DNA from: GWE2-51-13 sp041736705
GTDB lineage: Bacteria; Bacillota_I; Bacilli_A; Erysipelotrichales; Erysipelotrichaceae
Length of the DNA stretch: 64,000 bases
Assembly (NCBI GenBank): GCA_041736705.1
Contig: JBGSTC010000029.1
Span: 1-64,000, forward strand
Direction: 5' to 3'
The position numbers were made by a program, and so were the translations under genes. Positions 32,471-41,460 of the stretch are shown piece after piece (the stretch's first letter is position 1; every line of letters begins with the position of its first letter). Below the pieces are notes generated by a model, which saw only the letters and a program-made list of their open reading frames with translations, made no database searches and had not been told where the DNA came from.

Positions 32471-35023
32471 ATGAAATCGCTTCAACTTTCACAGAATCTT
32501 TGGTGGATCGGATCGTTGGATCCGGATCTACGCGGTTTCGATATCATCATGGAAACGGAGTTCGGCACCACCTACAACTCGTATGTGTTGAAAGGTTCCG
32601 AAAAGACCGCCATCATCGATACGGCCAAACTGAAGACCTATGACCAATACATCGCCAAACTATCCGAAGTCGTCGACGTCAAGGACATCGACTACATCAT
32701 CGTCAACCATACCGAACCCGACCATGCCGGGTCGATCGGGAAACTGATCCAACAGAACCCGGACATCACGATCGTCGGGACGCAGACCGCGTTGACTTTC
32801 CTCAAAGACATCGTCAACGCACCGTTCAATTCCATCGCGGTCAAAGAAAACGATACCTTAAGTTTGGGGGATCGTACGCTTCGTTTCATGATCCTGCCCA
32901 ACCTACATTGGCCCGATACCATGTACACTTTCGTCGAAGAAGACGGGGTGTTGTTTACCTGCGACTCCTTCGGCGCACATTTCTGTGACGAGAACGTCCT
33001 CTTAAGCAAAGTCACGGACCGCGTCGGGTATGAACGTTCGCTGAAATACTACTACGATATGATCCTCGATCCGTTCCCTAAGCATATGCTGAAGGCGTTG
33101 GAGCGCATCAAGAACCTCAACATCAAACTCATCGCGACAGGACACGGTCCGGTATTGGATCAGGACATCTCTGAAATACAGGCGAAATACAAAGTCTGGG
33201 CGACGCATGTCAACCCCAATCCCCGCAAGACCGTAATTATCCCCTATGTCAGCGCCTATGGCTACACCAAGGAAATGGCGATGAAAGTCAAAGAAGGATT
33301 GGAAGCGACCAACGAATTGGATGTGCGGATGTACGATATGGAACATACACCGATCAAAACGGTCGTTGATGAAATCTACAATGCGGACGGCATCCTGATC
33401 GGTACGCCGACCATCTTAGCCGAGACCCCGAAACCCTTGTGGGACTTGCTTTCCAACCTCTATCCTCCGGTCCACGGAGGTAAGTTCGCTTCCGCGTTCG
33501 GGGCGTTTGGATGGAGCGGCGAAGGGGTTCCGCACATGTTGGAACGATTGAAACAACTTCGCATGAAAATGTCCGATGGGCTCAGCCTGCGATTCAAACC
33601 CAATGAAGAGAAACAGAAACAAGCCTATGACTGGGGATTCACCTTCGGTCAGCGGGTTTTGGGCAAAGACAAAGTCAAGGTCGAGAAACCCGTGATCCGG
33701 GCGTGGAAATGCATCGTCTGCGGCGAAGTCATCCTTTCGCCCGAGCGTCCGGCGATCTGTCCGGTCTGCGGTGCGCCGGCGGAACAGTTCGTCGAGATCC
33801 CGTATACCGAAATCACGTATAGCAGCGAAAGCAGGGAAAGTATATTGGTTCTTGGTAACGGCGGCGCCGCGGTCAACGCGGTCGAAGCGATCCGTCTGAG
33901 AAACAAAGTCTGCGACATCGAAATCGTCGGCGAAGAAGACCAGTTGGCCTACAACCGTCCGATGTTGACGAAGGAGTTCTTCGGGGACTTCAAGAAGGAC
34001 GAATTCCTCTTGAAACCCGAGAAATGGTATCGTGAGAACAACATCACCTTGACCTTGGGGACCAAAGCCGTGAAATTGAATGCGGAAAACAAAGAAGTCG
34101 TCTTCGACAACGGCGAAGTGCGCGGTTACGACCGTTTGATCATCGCGACCGGAGCCGATTGCTTCGTTCCGCCGATCCCGGGTGCGCAACGCGAAAACGT
34201 CGTGAAGATCCGTCATCTGCAGGATGTGGCGAAAATCAAAGAACTCATCAAAACCACGAAACGTGCGCTGGTCATCGGCGGCGGGATCTTGGGCTTGGAA
34301 GCCGCGTGGCAGATGAAGCGCGCCGGTCTGGAAGTCGTGGTCTTTGAAATGCTACCGGCGTTGATGCTGCGGCAACTTGATGAAACAACTTCGGAAAAAT
34401 TACGTTCATGGACCGAAGGCAAGGGGATCGAAATCCACACCAACGTCCAGATCAAGGAAATCACGGGTGAAGGATCGCTTGCGGACGGCATCCTACTGGG
34501 TGACGGTCGTAAGTTCGATGGTGAACTGATCATCGTTTCCGCCGGTGTCCGGGCGAACGTCGAGCTTGCGAAGAACGCAGGCATCACGATCAACCGCGCC
34601 ATCGTCGTCGACGAACATATGGAAACCAACATCAAAGGCGTCTTTGCGGCAGGGGATTGCGCCGAATTCAACGGATTCAACTGGGCGATCTGGCCGCAAG
34701 CGGTCGACATGGGGAAAGTCGCCGGGGCGAACATCGTCGGCGATACCGTCAACTACACGCCGATCTTGCCCGCGGTAAGCGTCCATGCCATGGATACCGA
34801 TCTCTTTGCGATCGGGGATTGCGGAAAAGACCCCAACAAGACCTACCGTACCCTTGAAAGCAACGACCTTGCCAAACCTTTCTATGCGAAGTACTTCTTC
34901 AGTGAAAACAAGTTCGTCGGCGGGGTCATCTTCCATGATGTCTCCAAAGGAATCTTCCTGACCGAAGCCCTCATGAACAACTACTCCTACGCCGATTTCC
35001 TCAAAGAAGAACCCAAACACTAA
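32471..35023 (+). CDS. Flavodiiron protein fused to rubredoxin and NAD(P)H:rubredoxin reductase
   Basis: An 850-residue self-contained O2/NO reductase. GGAGG lies 5 bases before the ATG at 32471. Residues 1-245: metallo-beta-lactamase diiron core with NHTEPDHAGS (HxExDH, near 77), LPNLHWPDTM near 143, TCDSFGAHF and GHGPVL. About 250-395: flavodoxin domain (VIIPYVSAYGYTKEMA near 255). About 413-445: rubredoxin with CIVCGE and CPVCGAP. About 455-850: FAD/NAD-dependent reductase with VLGNGGAAVNAVEA, VIGGGILGLEAAW and GVFAAGDCAEF. It takes electrons from NAD(P)H to reduce oxygen to water or NO to nitrous oxide in the cytoplasm, protecting an anaerobe. The triple fusion is known in some anaerobes but is uncommon. 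Confidence 0.95.
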   Translation: MKSLQLSQNLWWIGSLDPDLRGFDIIMETEFGTTYNSYVLKGSEKTAIIDTAKLKTYDQYIAKLSEVVDVKDIDYIIVNHTEPDHAGSIGKLIQQNPDITIVGTQTALTFLKDIVNAPFNSIAVKENDTLSLGDRTLRFMILPNLHWPDTMYTFVEEDGVLFTCDSFGAHFCDENVLLSKVTDRVGYERSLKYYYDMILDPFPKHMLKALERIKNLNIKLIATGHGPVLDQDISEIQAKYKVWATHVNPNPRKTVIIPYVSAYGYTKEMAMKVKEGLEATNELDVRMYDMEHTPIKTVVDEIYNADGILIGTPTILAETPKPLWDLLSNLYPPVHGGKFASAFGAFGWSGEGVPHMLERLKQLRMKMSDGLSLRFKPNEEKQKQAYDWGFTFGQRVLGKDKVKVEKPVIRAWKCIVCGEVILSPERPAICPVCGAPAEQFVEIPYTEITYSSESRESILVLGNGGAAVNAVEAIRLRNKVCDIEIVGEEDQLAYNRPMLTKEFFGDFKKDEFLLKPEKWYRENNITLTLGTKAVKLNAENKEVVFDNGEVRGYDRLIIATGADCFVPPIPGAQRENVVKIRHLQDVAKIKELIKTTKRALVIGGGILGLEAAWQMKRAGLEVVVFEMLPALMLRQLDETTSEKLRSWTEGKGIEIHTNVQIKEITGEGSLADGILLGDGRKFDGELIIVSAGVRANVELAKNAGITINRAIVVDEHMETNIKGVFAAGDCAEFNGFNWAIWPQAVDMGKVAGANIVGDTVNYTPILPAVSVHAMDTDLFAIGDCGKDPNKTYRTLESNDLAKPFYAKYFFSENKFVGGVIFHDVSKGIFLTEALMNNYSYADFLKEEPKH

Positions 35024-35027
35024 AGCG

Positions 35028-35050
35028 ACCTCCCGCAAGGGAGGTTTTCT
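35028..35050 (+). terminator. Intrinsic terminator
   Basis: A 7-bp stem ACCTCCC/GGGAGGT with a GCAA tetraloop is followed by a T-rich tract. Confidence 0.7.
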
Positions 35051-35057
35051 TATCGAC

Positions 35058-35086
35058 TTGCAAAAGCGTCCCCACTATGTCAAAAT
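35058..35086 (+). promoter_or_regulatory. Putative promoter of the tgt-queA-queH operon
   Basis: TTGCAA at 35058-35063 and CAAAAT at 35081-35086 have a 17-base spacer. Confidence 0.4.
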
Positions 35087-35115
35087 AACCATGGAATTCA
35101 CAGACAGGTAACACA

Positions 35116-36255
35116 ATGGAAAAATTTTGGTTGGAAATCACACACGAATGCAAGCAATCCGGAGCCCGTACCGGGATCCTTCATACCCCCCACGGCGATG
35201 TCTTGACGCCGATGTTCATGCCGGTCGGCACCCTCGCCACCGTCAAGTTCCTTTCGCCGGAAGAGATCGAAGAGATCCAATCCGGTGTCATTTTATCGAA
35301 CACGTACCATCTTTGGCTTCGTCCGGGTGACGAGATCGTCCGGGATGCCGGCGGACTTCACACCTTCATGAACGTAAAGAATCCGATTTTGACCGATTCG
35401 GGGGGTTTCCAGGTCTTTTCGTTAAGCGATTCGCGCAAAATCACCGAAGAAGGGGTCACCTTCAAGAACCATCTCAACGGCGACACTATGATGTTGTCGC
35501 CGGAGAAGTCGATCCAGATTCAAAACAACCTTGGAGCCGATATCATCATGAGTTTCGATGAATGTCCGCCGTTCCCGGCCACCCACGAGTATATGAAAGC
35601 GAGCGTCGAACGTACTTTGCGTTGGGCACAACGCGGGAAGGACGCCCATCAGCGTCCCCACGACCAAGCCTTGTTCGGGATCGTCCAAGGCGGGGAATAC
35701 GAAGACTTGCGTGAATACTCCGCCAAGACCTTGGTCGACATGGATTTCCCCGGATACTCGATCGGCGGGACGTCGGTCGGCGAAACCAAGGAAGTCCTTT
35801 ACCGCATGGTCGACTATAGCGTGAAATGGCTACCCAAGGATAAACCCCGCTACCTCATGGGCGTCGGATCCACCGACGCGATCCTGGAAGGGGTATTGAG
35901 AGGGATCGACATGTTCGACTGCGTACTACCGACCCGAATCGCGCGACATGGCACCCTCATGAGCAACCAAGGCCGCATCAACATCCGCAACGCCAAATAC
36001 GAGCGCGATTTCGGACCCTTGGATCCCGAATGCGATTGCTACACCTGTAAAAACTATTCAAGGGCGTACCTGCGCCATTTGATCCGCTGCGATGAAGGCT
36101 TGGGTCAACGTCTTTTGTCGATCCATAACCTACGTTTCCTGATCAAACTGACCGAAGACATCCGTCAAGCGATCAACGAAGACCGCTTCCTTGATTTTAA
36201 GAACGAATATTTCAAAAAACATAAACTCAACAGCATCGACTCGAGAGGTTTCTAA
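35116..36255 (+). CDS. tgt: tRNA-guanine transglycosylase
   Basis: A 379-residue enzyme exchanging guanine 34 of GUN-anticodon tRNAs (Tyr, His, Asn, Asp) for the queuosine precursor preQ1. Seen: LTDSGGFQVFSL with the catalytic aspartate near 93, FGIVQGGEYEDLR near 190, the nucleophile region GVGSTDAILEGVLRGIDMFDCVLPTR near 255-280 and the zinc site CDCYTCK near 305. It is the first gene of tgt-queA-queH; its TAA shares a base with the queA ATG. Confidence 0.96.
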   Translation: MEKFWLEITHECKQSGARTGILHTPHGDVLTPMFMPVGTLATVKFLSPEEIEEIQSGVILSNTYHLWLRPGDEIVRDAGGLHTFMNVKNPILTDSGGFQVFSLSDSRKITEEGVTFKNHLNGDTMMLSPEKSIQIQNNLGADIIMSFDECPPFPATHEYMKASVERTLRWAQRGKDAHQRPHDQALFGIVQGGEYEDLREYSAKTLVDMDFPGYSIGGTSVGETKEVLYRMVDYSVKWLPKDKPRYLMGVGSTDAILEGVLRGIDMFDCVLPTRIARHGTLMSNQGRINIRNAKYERDFGPLDPECDCYTCKNYSRAYLRHLIRCDEGLGQRLLSIHNLRFLIKLTEDIRQAINEDRFLDFKNEYFKKHKLNSIDSRGF

Positions 36256-37278
36256 TGCGAACACAAGACTTCGATTTCCAGCTCCCACCCCGATTAATCG
36301 CCCAAACCCCCTTAAGCGACCGTAGCGCTTCAAGGCTTTTGGTCGTGGACAGAGCCGCCCAAAGCATCACCCCACCGTCATTTCTACGACCTGCCCGATT
36401 ATCTCCATGCCGGGGATGTGTTGGTTCTCAATGAAACCAAGGTGCTGCCGGCACGCTTGTTCGGGGTGAAGGAAGAAACCGGCGCGCATGTCGAATTGCT
36501 GATTCTGAAGCATGAGAACGACGAGGCGGAATGTCTGGTCGGCAATGCGAAAGTCGTCAAAGTCGGGACGATCGTCTCGTTCGGTGACGGCGAACTCAAA
36601 GCGCAATGCCTACAGGTCCTCCCGGAAGGCCTGCGCATCTTCAAATTCATCTATACCGGGATTTTCTACGAGATCCTGGATCGTCTTGGCATCATGCCGC
36701 TTCCCCCCTACATCAAAGAAAAACTACAGGACCCCGACCGATATCAGACCGTGTATGCAAAAGAGAAGGGCAGCGCCGCTGCCCCGACCGCCGGTCTGCA
36801 TTTTACCCCAGATCTACTTAAAAAAATCGAGGATAAAGGCATCGAAATCGTAAAAATCACCTTGCATGTCGGACTGGGGACCTTCCGTCCGGTCGAAGTG
36901 GAAGACGTGGCGACCCACAAGATGCATGAAGAGATGTATACGGTCTCTGAAGAAGCGGCGAGGCGATTGAACCTTGCGAAAAAAGAAGGACGGAGGATCA
37001 TTTCCGTCGGAACCACGTCGACCAGGACATTGGAAACCCAACTGAAGAAGTTCGATGAGTTCAAAGCCGAAAGTTCATCCACCGATATCTTCATCTATCC
37101 CGGATTCACATTCAAAGCGGTCGATGTGCAGATCACCAACTTCCATCTCCCCAAATCGACCCTGATGATGCTGGTGAGCGCGTTCGCCACCAAAGATTTG
37201 ATTTTCAGAGCCTATCACGAGGCCATCAAAGAGGAGTACCGATTCTTCTCTTTCGGAGACAGCATGCTGATTCTATGA
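36255..37278 (+). pseudogene. queA: S-adenosylmethionine:tRNA ribosyltransferase-isomerase, frameshifted
   Basis: QueA adds the epoxycyclopentane ring to preQ1-tRNA. The ATG at 36255 overlaps the tgt stop and encodes a typical N-terminus (FDFQLPPRLIAQTPLSDRSASRLLVVDR). After a run of four C at 36370-36373 the frame is lost and stops after 59 codons. Dropping one C restores HRHFYDLPDYLHAGDVLVLNETKV and an intact family protein of about 340 residues through 37278, with KEKGSAAAPTAGLHFT and VGTTSTRTLE present. The frame downstream is open for 286 codons. Either a sequencing or assembly error, a slippage site, or a recent inactivation. Both neighbours in the pathway are intact, which favours error or slippage. 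Confidence 0.9.
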
Positions 37279-37952
37279 AGCCATTCGATGCGTATGCCTG
37301 GGAAAAGGAAGAACTGGAGAAAATCAAGGCGTTACCCAAGAAGCCGAGTCTTTTGCTGCACTCATGTTGCGCCGTCTGCAATTCCTATCCCCTTGAATAC
37401 TTGAGCGACTTCTTCGAAATCACCTTGCTCTACAACAACCACAACCTGTACCCAGCGATCGAGTACGACATCCGTCTGCACGAACTGAGCGCCTATGTGG
37501 AACGATTCAATAAAAGATTCGATCAAAACGTAAAAATCGTCCCGTATGACATCAAACGGGATGAATACCATGAAACCTATCTGGCGAAACGCGCCGACGA
37601 TAAAGAAGGCTACGGACGCTGCCGCATGTGCTACGCTTTGCGCATGAACGAAGCGATGCGTTATGCATCCGATCATCATTTCGACTATGTTAGCACGGTC
37701 ATGACGATCTCCAGGCAGAAGAACAGCGCCTTCATCAACGACATCGCGCGACGCTTGATGCCCGCGTATCCCGACCTGAAGTATTTCTATTCCAATTTCA
37801 AGAAAAACAAAGGGATCGACCGAAGCATCCAGATCGCCAAGGATGAAAAGATGTACCAGCAGCAATACTGCGGTTGTCTCTATTCCTATCTCGATGCGAA
37901 ACAAAAGGGGAAAGACGTCGATCATCGTACATACCCCTTTGACAAAGAGTGA
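37275..37952 (+). CDS. queH: Epoxyqueuosine reductase QueH
   Basis: A 225-residue enzyme of the DUF208/QueH family, performing the last queuosine step (epoxyqueuosine to queuosine). Cysteine motifs for the iron-sulfur centre and active site are visible: HSCCAVCNS near 29-37, GRCRMCYALRM near 115, and a C-terminal QQYCGCLYS near 196. The ATG overlaps the queA stop (ATGA), so it is co-translated with queA. Confidence 0.95.
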   Translation: MKPFDAYAWEKEELEKIKALPKKPSLLLHSCCAVCNSYPLEYLSDFFEITLLYNNHNLYPAIEYDIRLHELSAYVERFNKRFDQNVKIVPYDIKRDEYHETYLAKRADDKEGYGRCRMCYALRMNEAMRYASDHHFDYVSTVMTISRQKNSAFINDIARRLMPAYPDLKYFYSNFKKNKGIDRSIQIAKDEKMYQQQYCGCLYSYLDAKQKGKDVDHRTYPFDKE

Positions 37953-37967
37953 ACCTCTCGCTATAAT
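37939..37967 (+). promoter_or_regulatory. Consensus promoter of the valS T-box operon
   Basis: TTGACA (37939-37944) and TATAAT (37962-37967) have exactly 17 bases between them. The -35 lies within the last codons of queH. Confidence 0.75.
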
Positions 37968-37973
37968 TACAAC

Positions 37974-38186
37974 AATGGCTGAGAACGGAAGAAGTAGCCT
38001 TGTCGGGGAACATAGAAAGTATCGGGGTGATGGAACGATACCAAAGACAATGCGAACAGTCGTCCGGGAGCCGGTTTTTCGAACAACGTAGAAAAACACG
38101 TACACCGACGTTACCGGGTTGAGCACAGCAATGTGAAATTTAGGTGGTACCACGCAAAAGCGTCCTTGTCAGGGCGCTTTTTTTGC
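37974..38186 (+). promoter_or_regulatory. T-box riboswitch upstream of GNAT-valS
   Basis: Leader RNA that senses uncharged tRNA-Val and controls the valS operon by antitermination. The T-box sequence TAGGTGGTACCACGC at 38141-38155 is present. The competing terminator (AGCGTCC/GGGCGCT plus T7) lies at 38159-38184. The stem I region has AG-bulge-like and GAA motifs; a candidate GTC specifier is at 38059-38061 (or 38062-38064), not certain. Confidence 0.9.
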
Positions 38187-38201
38187 GAAGGAGGGAAAGA
38201 A

Positions 38202-38759
38202 ATGCTTCAATTGTATGTACCGACGATCGAAACCGATCGTCTACTCCTCAGACCGATCCGCATCGAAGATGCGCAGGATCTCTTTGATTATGCATCCGAC
38301 GAGGAGGTCGTGAAAATGTTGAGTTGGCCGCGGCATGAGACGCTTGAGCGAAGCGTGAAATCGATCAATGAACACTTTCTGACACGCCCTCAGCGGGGGA
38401 TTCCCGAAGCCTTCGCGATCGTGTTGAAGGAAAACATGAAGATGATCGGTACGGTCGACGTGCATACCGTCCACCATGGCGACGTGGGGGAAATCGGCTA
38501 TGTGCTTAACCGCACCTACCATAACCACGGATACATGAGCGAAGCGCTCAAGGCGGCCATCCCGATCTGGTTTACCATGACGGGCTTTCGCAGGTTGGAA
38601 ATCATGCACAACATCACCAACATCGCCAGCCGTAAAGTCATCGAAAAGGCAGGATTCATCAAAGAAGGGGTATATCGCAAACTGACGCATGAAAAAGACG
38701 GGAACTACTATGACTTTCCGTTCTATGCCCTCCTCAAAGAAGATATCGAAAGAGAGTGA
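38202..38759 (+). CDS. GNAT-family N-acetyltransferase (RimJ/RimL type)
   Basis: A 185-residue protein with AAGGAGG 7 bases before the ATG. TDRLLLRPIRIEDAQDLFDYASD at the N-terminus, a central EIGYVLNRTYHNHGYMSEAL strand-helix holding the acetyl-CoA loop, and NIASRKVIEKAGFIKEG near 150 are typical of ribosomal-protein/amino-acid acetyltransferases. It lies between the T-box and valS, so its expression should follow tRNA-Val charging. The acceptor is unknown. Confidence 0.88.
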   Translation: MLQLYVPTIETDRLLLRPIRIEDAQDLFDYASDEEVVKMLSWPRHETLERSVKSINEHFLTRPQRGIPEAFAIVLKENMKMIGTVDVHTVHHGDVGEIGYVLNRTYHNHGYMSEALKAAIPIWFTMTGFRRLEIMHNITNIASRKVIEKAGFIKEGVYRKLTHEKDGNYYDFPFYALLKEDIERE

Positions 38760-38763
38760 ACCT

Positions 38764-41358
38764 ATGAAAAAGACACTGGATACCAAATACAACCACCACG
38801 ACGTCGAGACCGGCGTCTACGACCAATGGGTCGAAGCCGGATACTTCACCGCCGGGGACAAAAGCAAGCCGCCGTTCACCATCGTGATCCCGCCACCCAA
38901 CGTCACCGGAAAGCTCCATCTCGGACATGCCTGGGATACGACCCTGCAAGACATCATCTCGCGCTTTAAGCGGCTCCAAGGCTTCGATATGCTTTGGTTG
39001 TCGGGCATGGACCACGCAGGCATCGCGACCCAAGCCAAAGTCGATGCCAGATTGCGTGAACAAGGCATTTCGCGCTATGATCTCGGCCGCGAGAAATTCC
39101 TGGAGAAAGCCTGGGAATGGAAAGCAGAATACGCCGGATTCATCCGCCAACAATGGGCGAAACTCGGCTTGTCGCTGGATTATTCACGCGAACGCTTCAC
39201 CCTGGACGACGGGCTTAGCGAAGCGGTCAAGAAAGTCTTCGTCCAACTCTATAACGAAGGATTGATCTATCAAGGGAAACGGATCATCAACTGGGATCCG
39301 CTGGCCCAAACCGCCCTCTCCAACATCGAGGTCATCCATAAGGAAGTCGAAGGCAGTTTCTATACTTTCCGCTATAAAGTCGTCGAGACCGGCGAATACA
39401 TCAGCGTGTCGACCACGCGTCCCGAAACGATGTTCGGGGATGTTTGCGTCGTCGTCCATCCGGAAGACGAGAAATACAAGCACATCCACGGCATGCATGT
39501 GGAAAACCCGGCCAACCATGAAATCCTGCCGATCCTGGTCGACGACTACATCGACATCGAATTCGGTACAGGCGCCATGAAATGTACGCCGGCTCACGAC
39601 CCCAACGACTACGCGCTTGCGATCAAACACCAACTGGAGATGATCGTCTGCATGAACCCCGACGGGACCATGAACGAACGGGCAGGGGAATTCGAAGGCA
39701 TGGACCGCTTCGTCTGCCGTAAAGCCCTGACGAAGAGAATCAGCGAAGAAGGCAACACCGTCAAGATCGAAACCCATATCCACCAGGTTGGACACAGCGA
39801 ACGGACCGACGTCATCGTCGAACCATATTTATCCAAACAATGGTTCGTCAAGATGAAACCCTTGGCGCAGGATGTATTGGATGCGCAGAGAGGGGAAGAC
39901 CCCATCCGTTTCATCCCGCAACGCTTCGAGAACGTCTTTGAACGCTGGATGGAAAACATCGAAGACTGGTGCATCTCCCGTCAGTTATGGTGGGGACACC
40001 GCATCCCGGTCTGGTATCACAACACGGAAGACAAGATCCACTGCGACATGAACCCGCCGATGGACATCGAGAACTGGCATCAGGACGAGGATGTCCTGGA
40101 CACCTGGTTCTCCAGCGCCCTGTGGCCGTTTAGCACCTTGGGATGGCCGCAGGAAACCGAAGATTTCCAACGCTATTACCCGACCTCCGTCTTGGTCACC
40201 GGCTACGACATCATCTTCTTCTGGGCGGCGCGCATGGCTTTCCAAGCCCGTCACTTCACCCACAGCGTCCCCTTCAACGATCTGGTCATCCATGGCCTGA
40301 TCCGCGATAGCGAAGGGCGCAAGATGAGTAAATCCCTGGGCAACGGCGTCGACCCGATGGATGTGATCGACCAATACGGGGCCGATGCTTTGCGTTTCTT
40401 CCTTTGCACCAACTCCGCCCCGGGACAAGACCTCCGCTACTCCCAGGAAAAAGTCGAAGCCTCCTGGAACTTCATCAACAAGATCTGGAACGCCTCCCGT
40501 TTTGTCCTCATGAACCTGCCGGAAGACTTCCAGAGTGAAGACCTACGTCATTGCGACCTTTCGCCGATCGACCTGTGGATCATCCAACGCTTCAACGCGA
40601 CGTTGGGCGAAGTCACTGCGGCGATGGAGAAATACGACTTCGCGCTGGCCGGCAACCATCTCTACGCCTTCGTCTGGGACGACTTCTGTTCGTGGTATAT
40701 CGAATTGGCGAAGTCCGGGCTCAACAGCAGCGACCCCGTCATCGTCCAGGCGACCCGTACGACCCTCAAGACCGTCCTGATCGGAATCCTCAAGATGTTG
40801 CACCCGTACATGCCCTTCGTCAGCGAAGCGATCTACGGGGCGCTGGAAGAGGGGGCGCTCTGCGTCACTTCATGGCCCAACGCGATCGAAAGACAAGATG
40901 CGACGGCCTTGGAACAAGTCGAACTGTTGATTTCGCTGATCGGCGAAATCCGTACCTTGCGGACGGAATACAACCTCAAACCGGCTTCGCCGTTGAACAT
41001 CGTACTCAATCTCGAGGATGGAAAGTCGGTCGATCACTTCCAACAACTCATCCTGGAGAAAATGGTCAAAACAAGTTTAATCCATGAAATCGAAGGGGAG
41101 ACCTTGCTTCGTCCAATACGCGGCGGCAGCTTCAGCGTCAAGATGAGCGAATTGGTCGACCTCGAAGTCGAGATCAAACGCCTTGAAAACGAGCTTGTGA
41201 AACTGGACAACGAGATCCTGCGTTGCGAAGGCATGTTGGCGAATGAACGCTTCGTATTGAAAGCCCCGGCGCAGAAAATCGAAGAAGAACGCCAAAAACT
41301 GGCCGAGTATCGTCGTCAACACGAAATGACGGCGCAAAAACTACAAACATTGCGCTAA
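38764..41358 (+). CDS. valS: Valyl-tRNA synthetase
   Basis: An 864-residue class I synthetase charging tRNA-Val. HIGH-type signature KLHLGHAWD near 43, editing (CP1) domain with TTRPETMFGD and GTGAMKCTPAHDPND, KMSKS loop RKMSKSLGNGVDP near 520, a tRNA-binding helical domain and a C-terminal coiled-coil arm (about 800-864). Start at 38764 is 4 bases after the GNAT stop; GAGAGTGA serves as binding site. A strong terminator follows. Confidence 0.97.
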   Translation: MKKTLDTKYNHHDVETGVYDQWVEAGYFTAGDKSKPPFTIVIPPPNVTGKLHLGHAWDTTLQDIISRFKRLQGFDMLWLSGMDHAGIATQAKVDARLREQGISRYDLGREKFLEKAWEWKAEYAGFIRQQWAKLGLSLDYSRERFTLDDGLSEAVKKVFVQLYNEGLIYQGKRIINWDPLAQTALSNIEVIHKEVEGSFYTFRYKVVETGEYISVSTTRPETMFGDVCVVVHPEDEKYKHIHGMHVENPANHEILPILVDDYIDIEFGTGAMKCTPAHDPNDYALAIKHQLEMIVCMNPDGTMNERAGEFEGMDRFVCRKALTKRISEEGNTVKIETHIHQVGHSERTDVIVEPYLSKQWFVKMKPLAQDVLDAQRGEDPIRFIPQRFENVFERWMENIEDWCISRQLWWGHRIPVWYHNTEDKIHCDMNPPMDIENWHQDEDVLDTWFSSALWPFSTLGWPQETEDFQRYYPTSVLVTGYDIIFFWAARMAFQARHFTHSVPFNDLVIHGLIRDSEGRKMSKSLGNGVDPMDVIDQYGADALRFFLCTNSAPGQDLRYSQEKVEASWNFINKIWNASRFVLMNLPEDFQSEDLRHCDLSPIDLWIIQRFNATLGEVTAAMEKYDFALAGNHLYAFVWDDFCSWYIELAKSGLNSSDPVIVQATRTTLKTVLIGILKMLHPYMPFVSEAIYGALEEGALCVTSWPNAIERQDATALEQVELLISLIGEIRTLRTEYNLKPASPLNIVLNLEDGKSVDHFQQLILEKMVKTSLIHEIEGETLLRPIRGGSFSVKMSELVDLEVEIKRLENELVKLDNEILRCEGMLANERFVLKAPAQKIEEERQKLAEYRRQHEMTAQKLQTLR

Positions 41359-41373
41359 AGCATGAAAATAGAG

Positions 41374-41406
41374 AGCCATGGGAACTTGTTTCCTGTGGCT
41401 TTTTAG
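41374..41406 (+). terminator. Intrinsic terminator after valS
   Basis: An 11-bp stem (41374-41384 with 41390-41400, including G-U pairs) is followed by T5. Confidence 0.75.
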
Positions 41407-41418
41407 CACTTTTTTCGC

Positions 41419-41424
41419 TATAAT
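41419..41424 (+). promoter_or_regulatory. -10 element of the ppdK promoter
   Basis: TATAAT 36 bases before the ppdK start. No good -35 hexamer is seen at the usual distance. Confidence 0.35.
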
Positions 41425-41460
41425 GTAAGCGTTATATTGGCATAAGCCGAAGGAGGAAAA

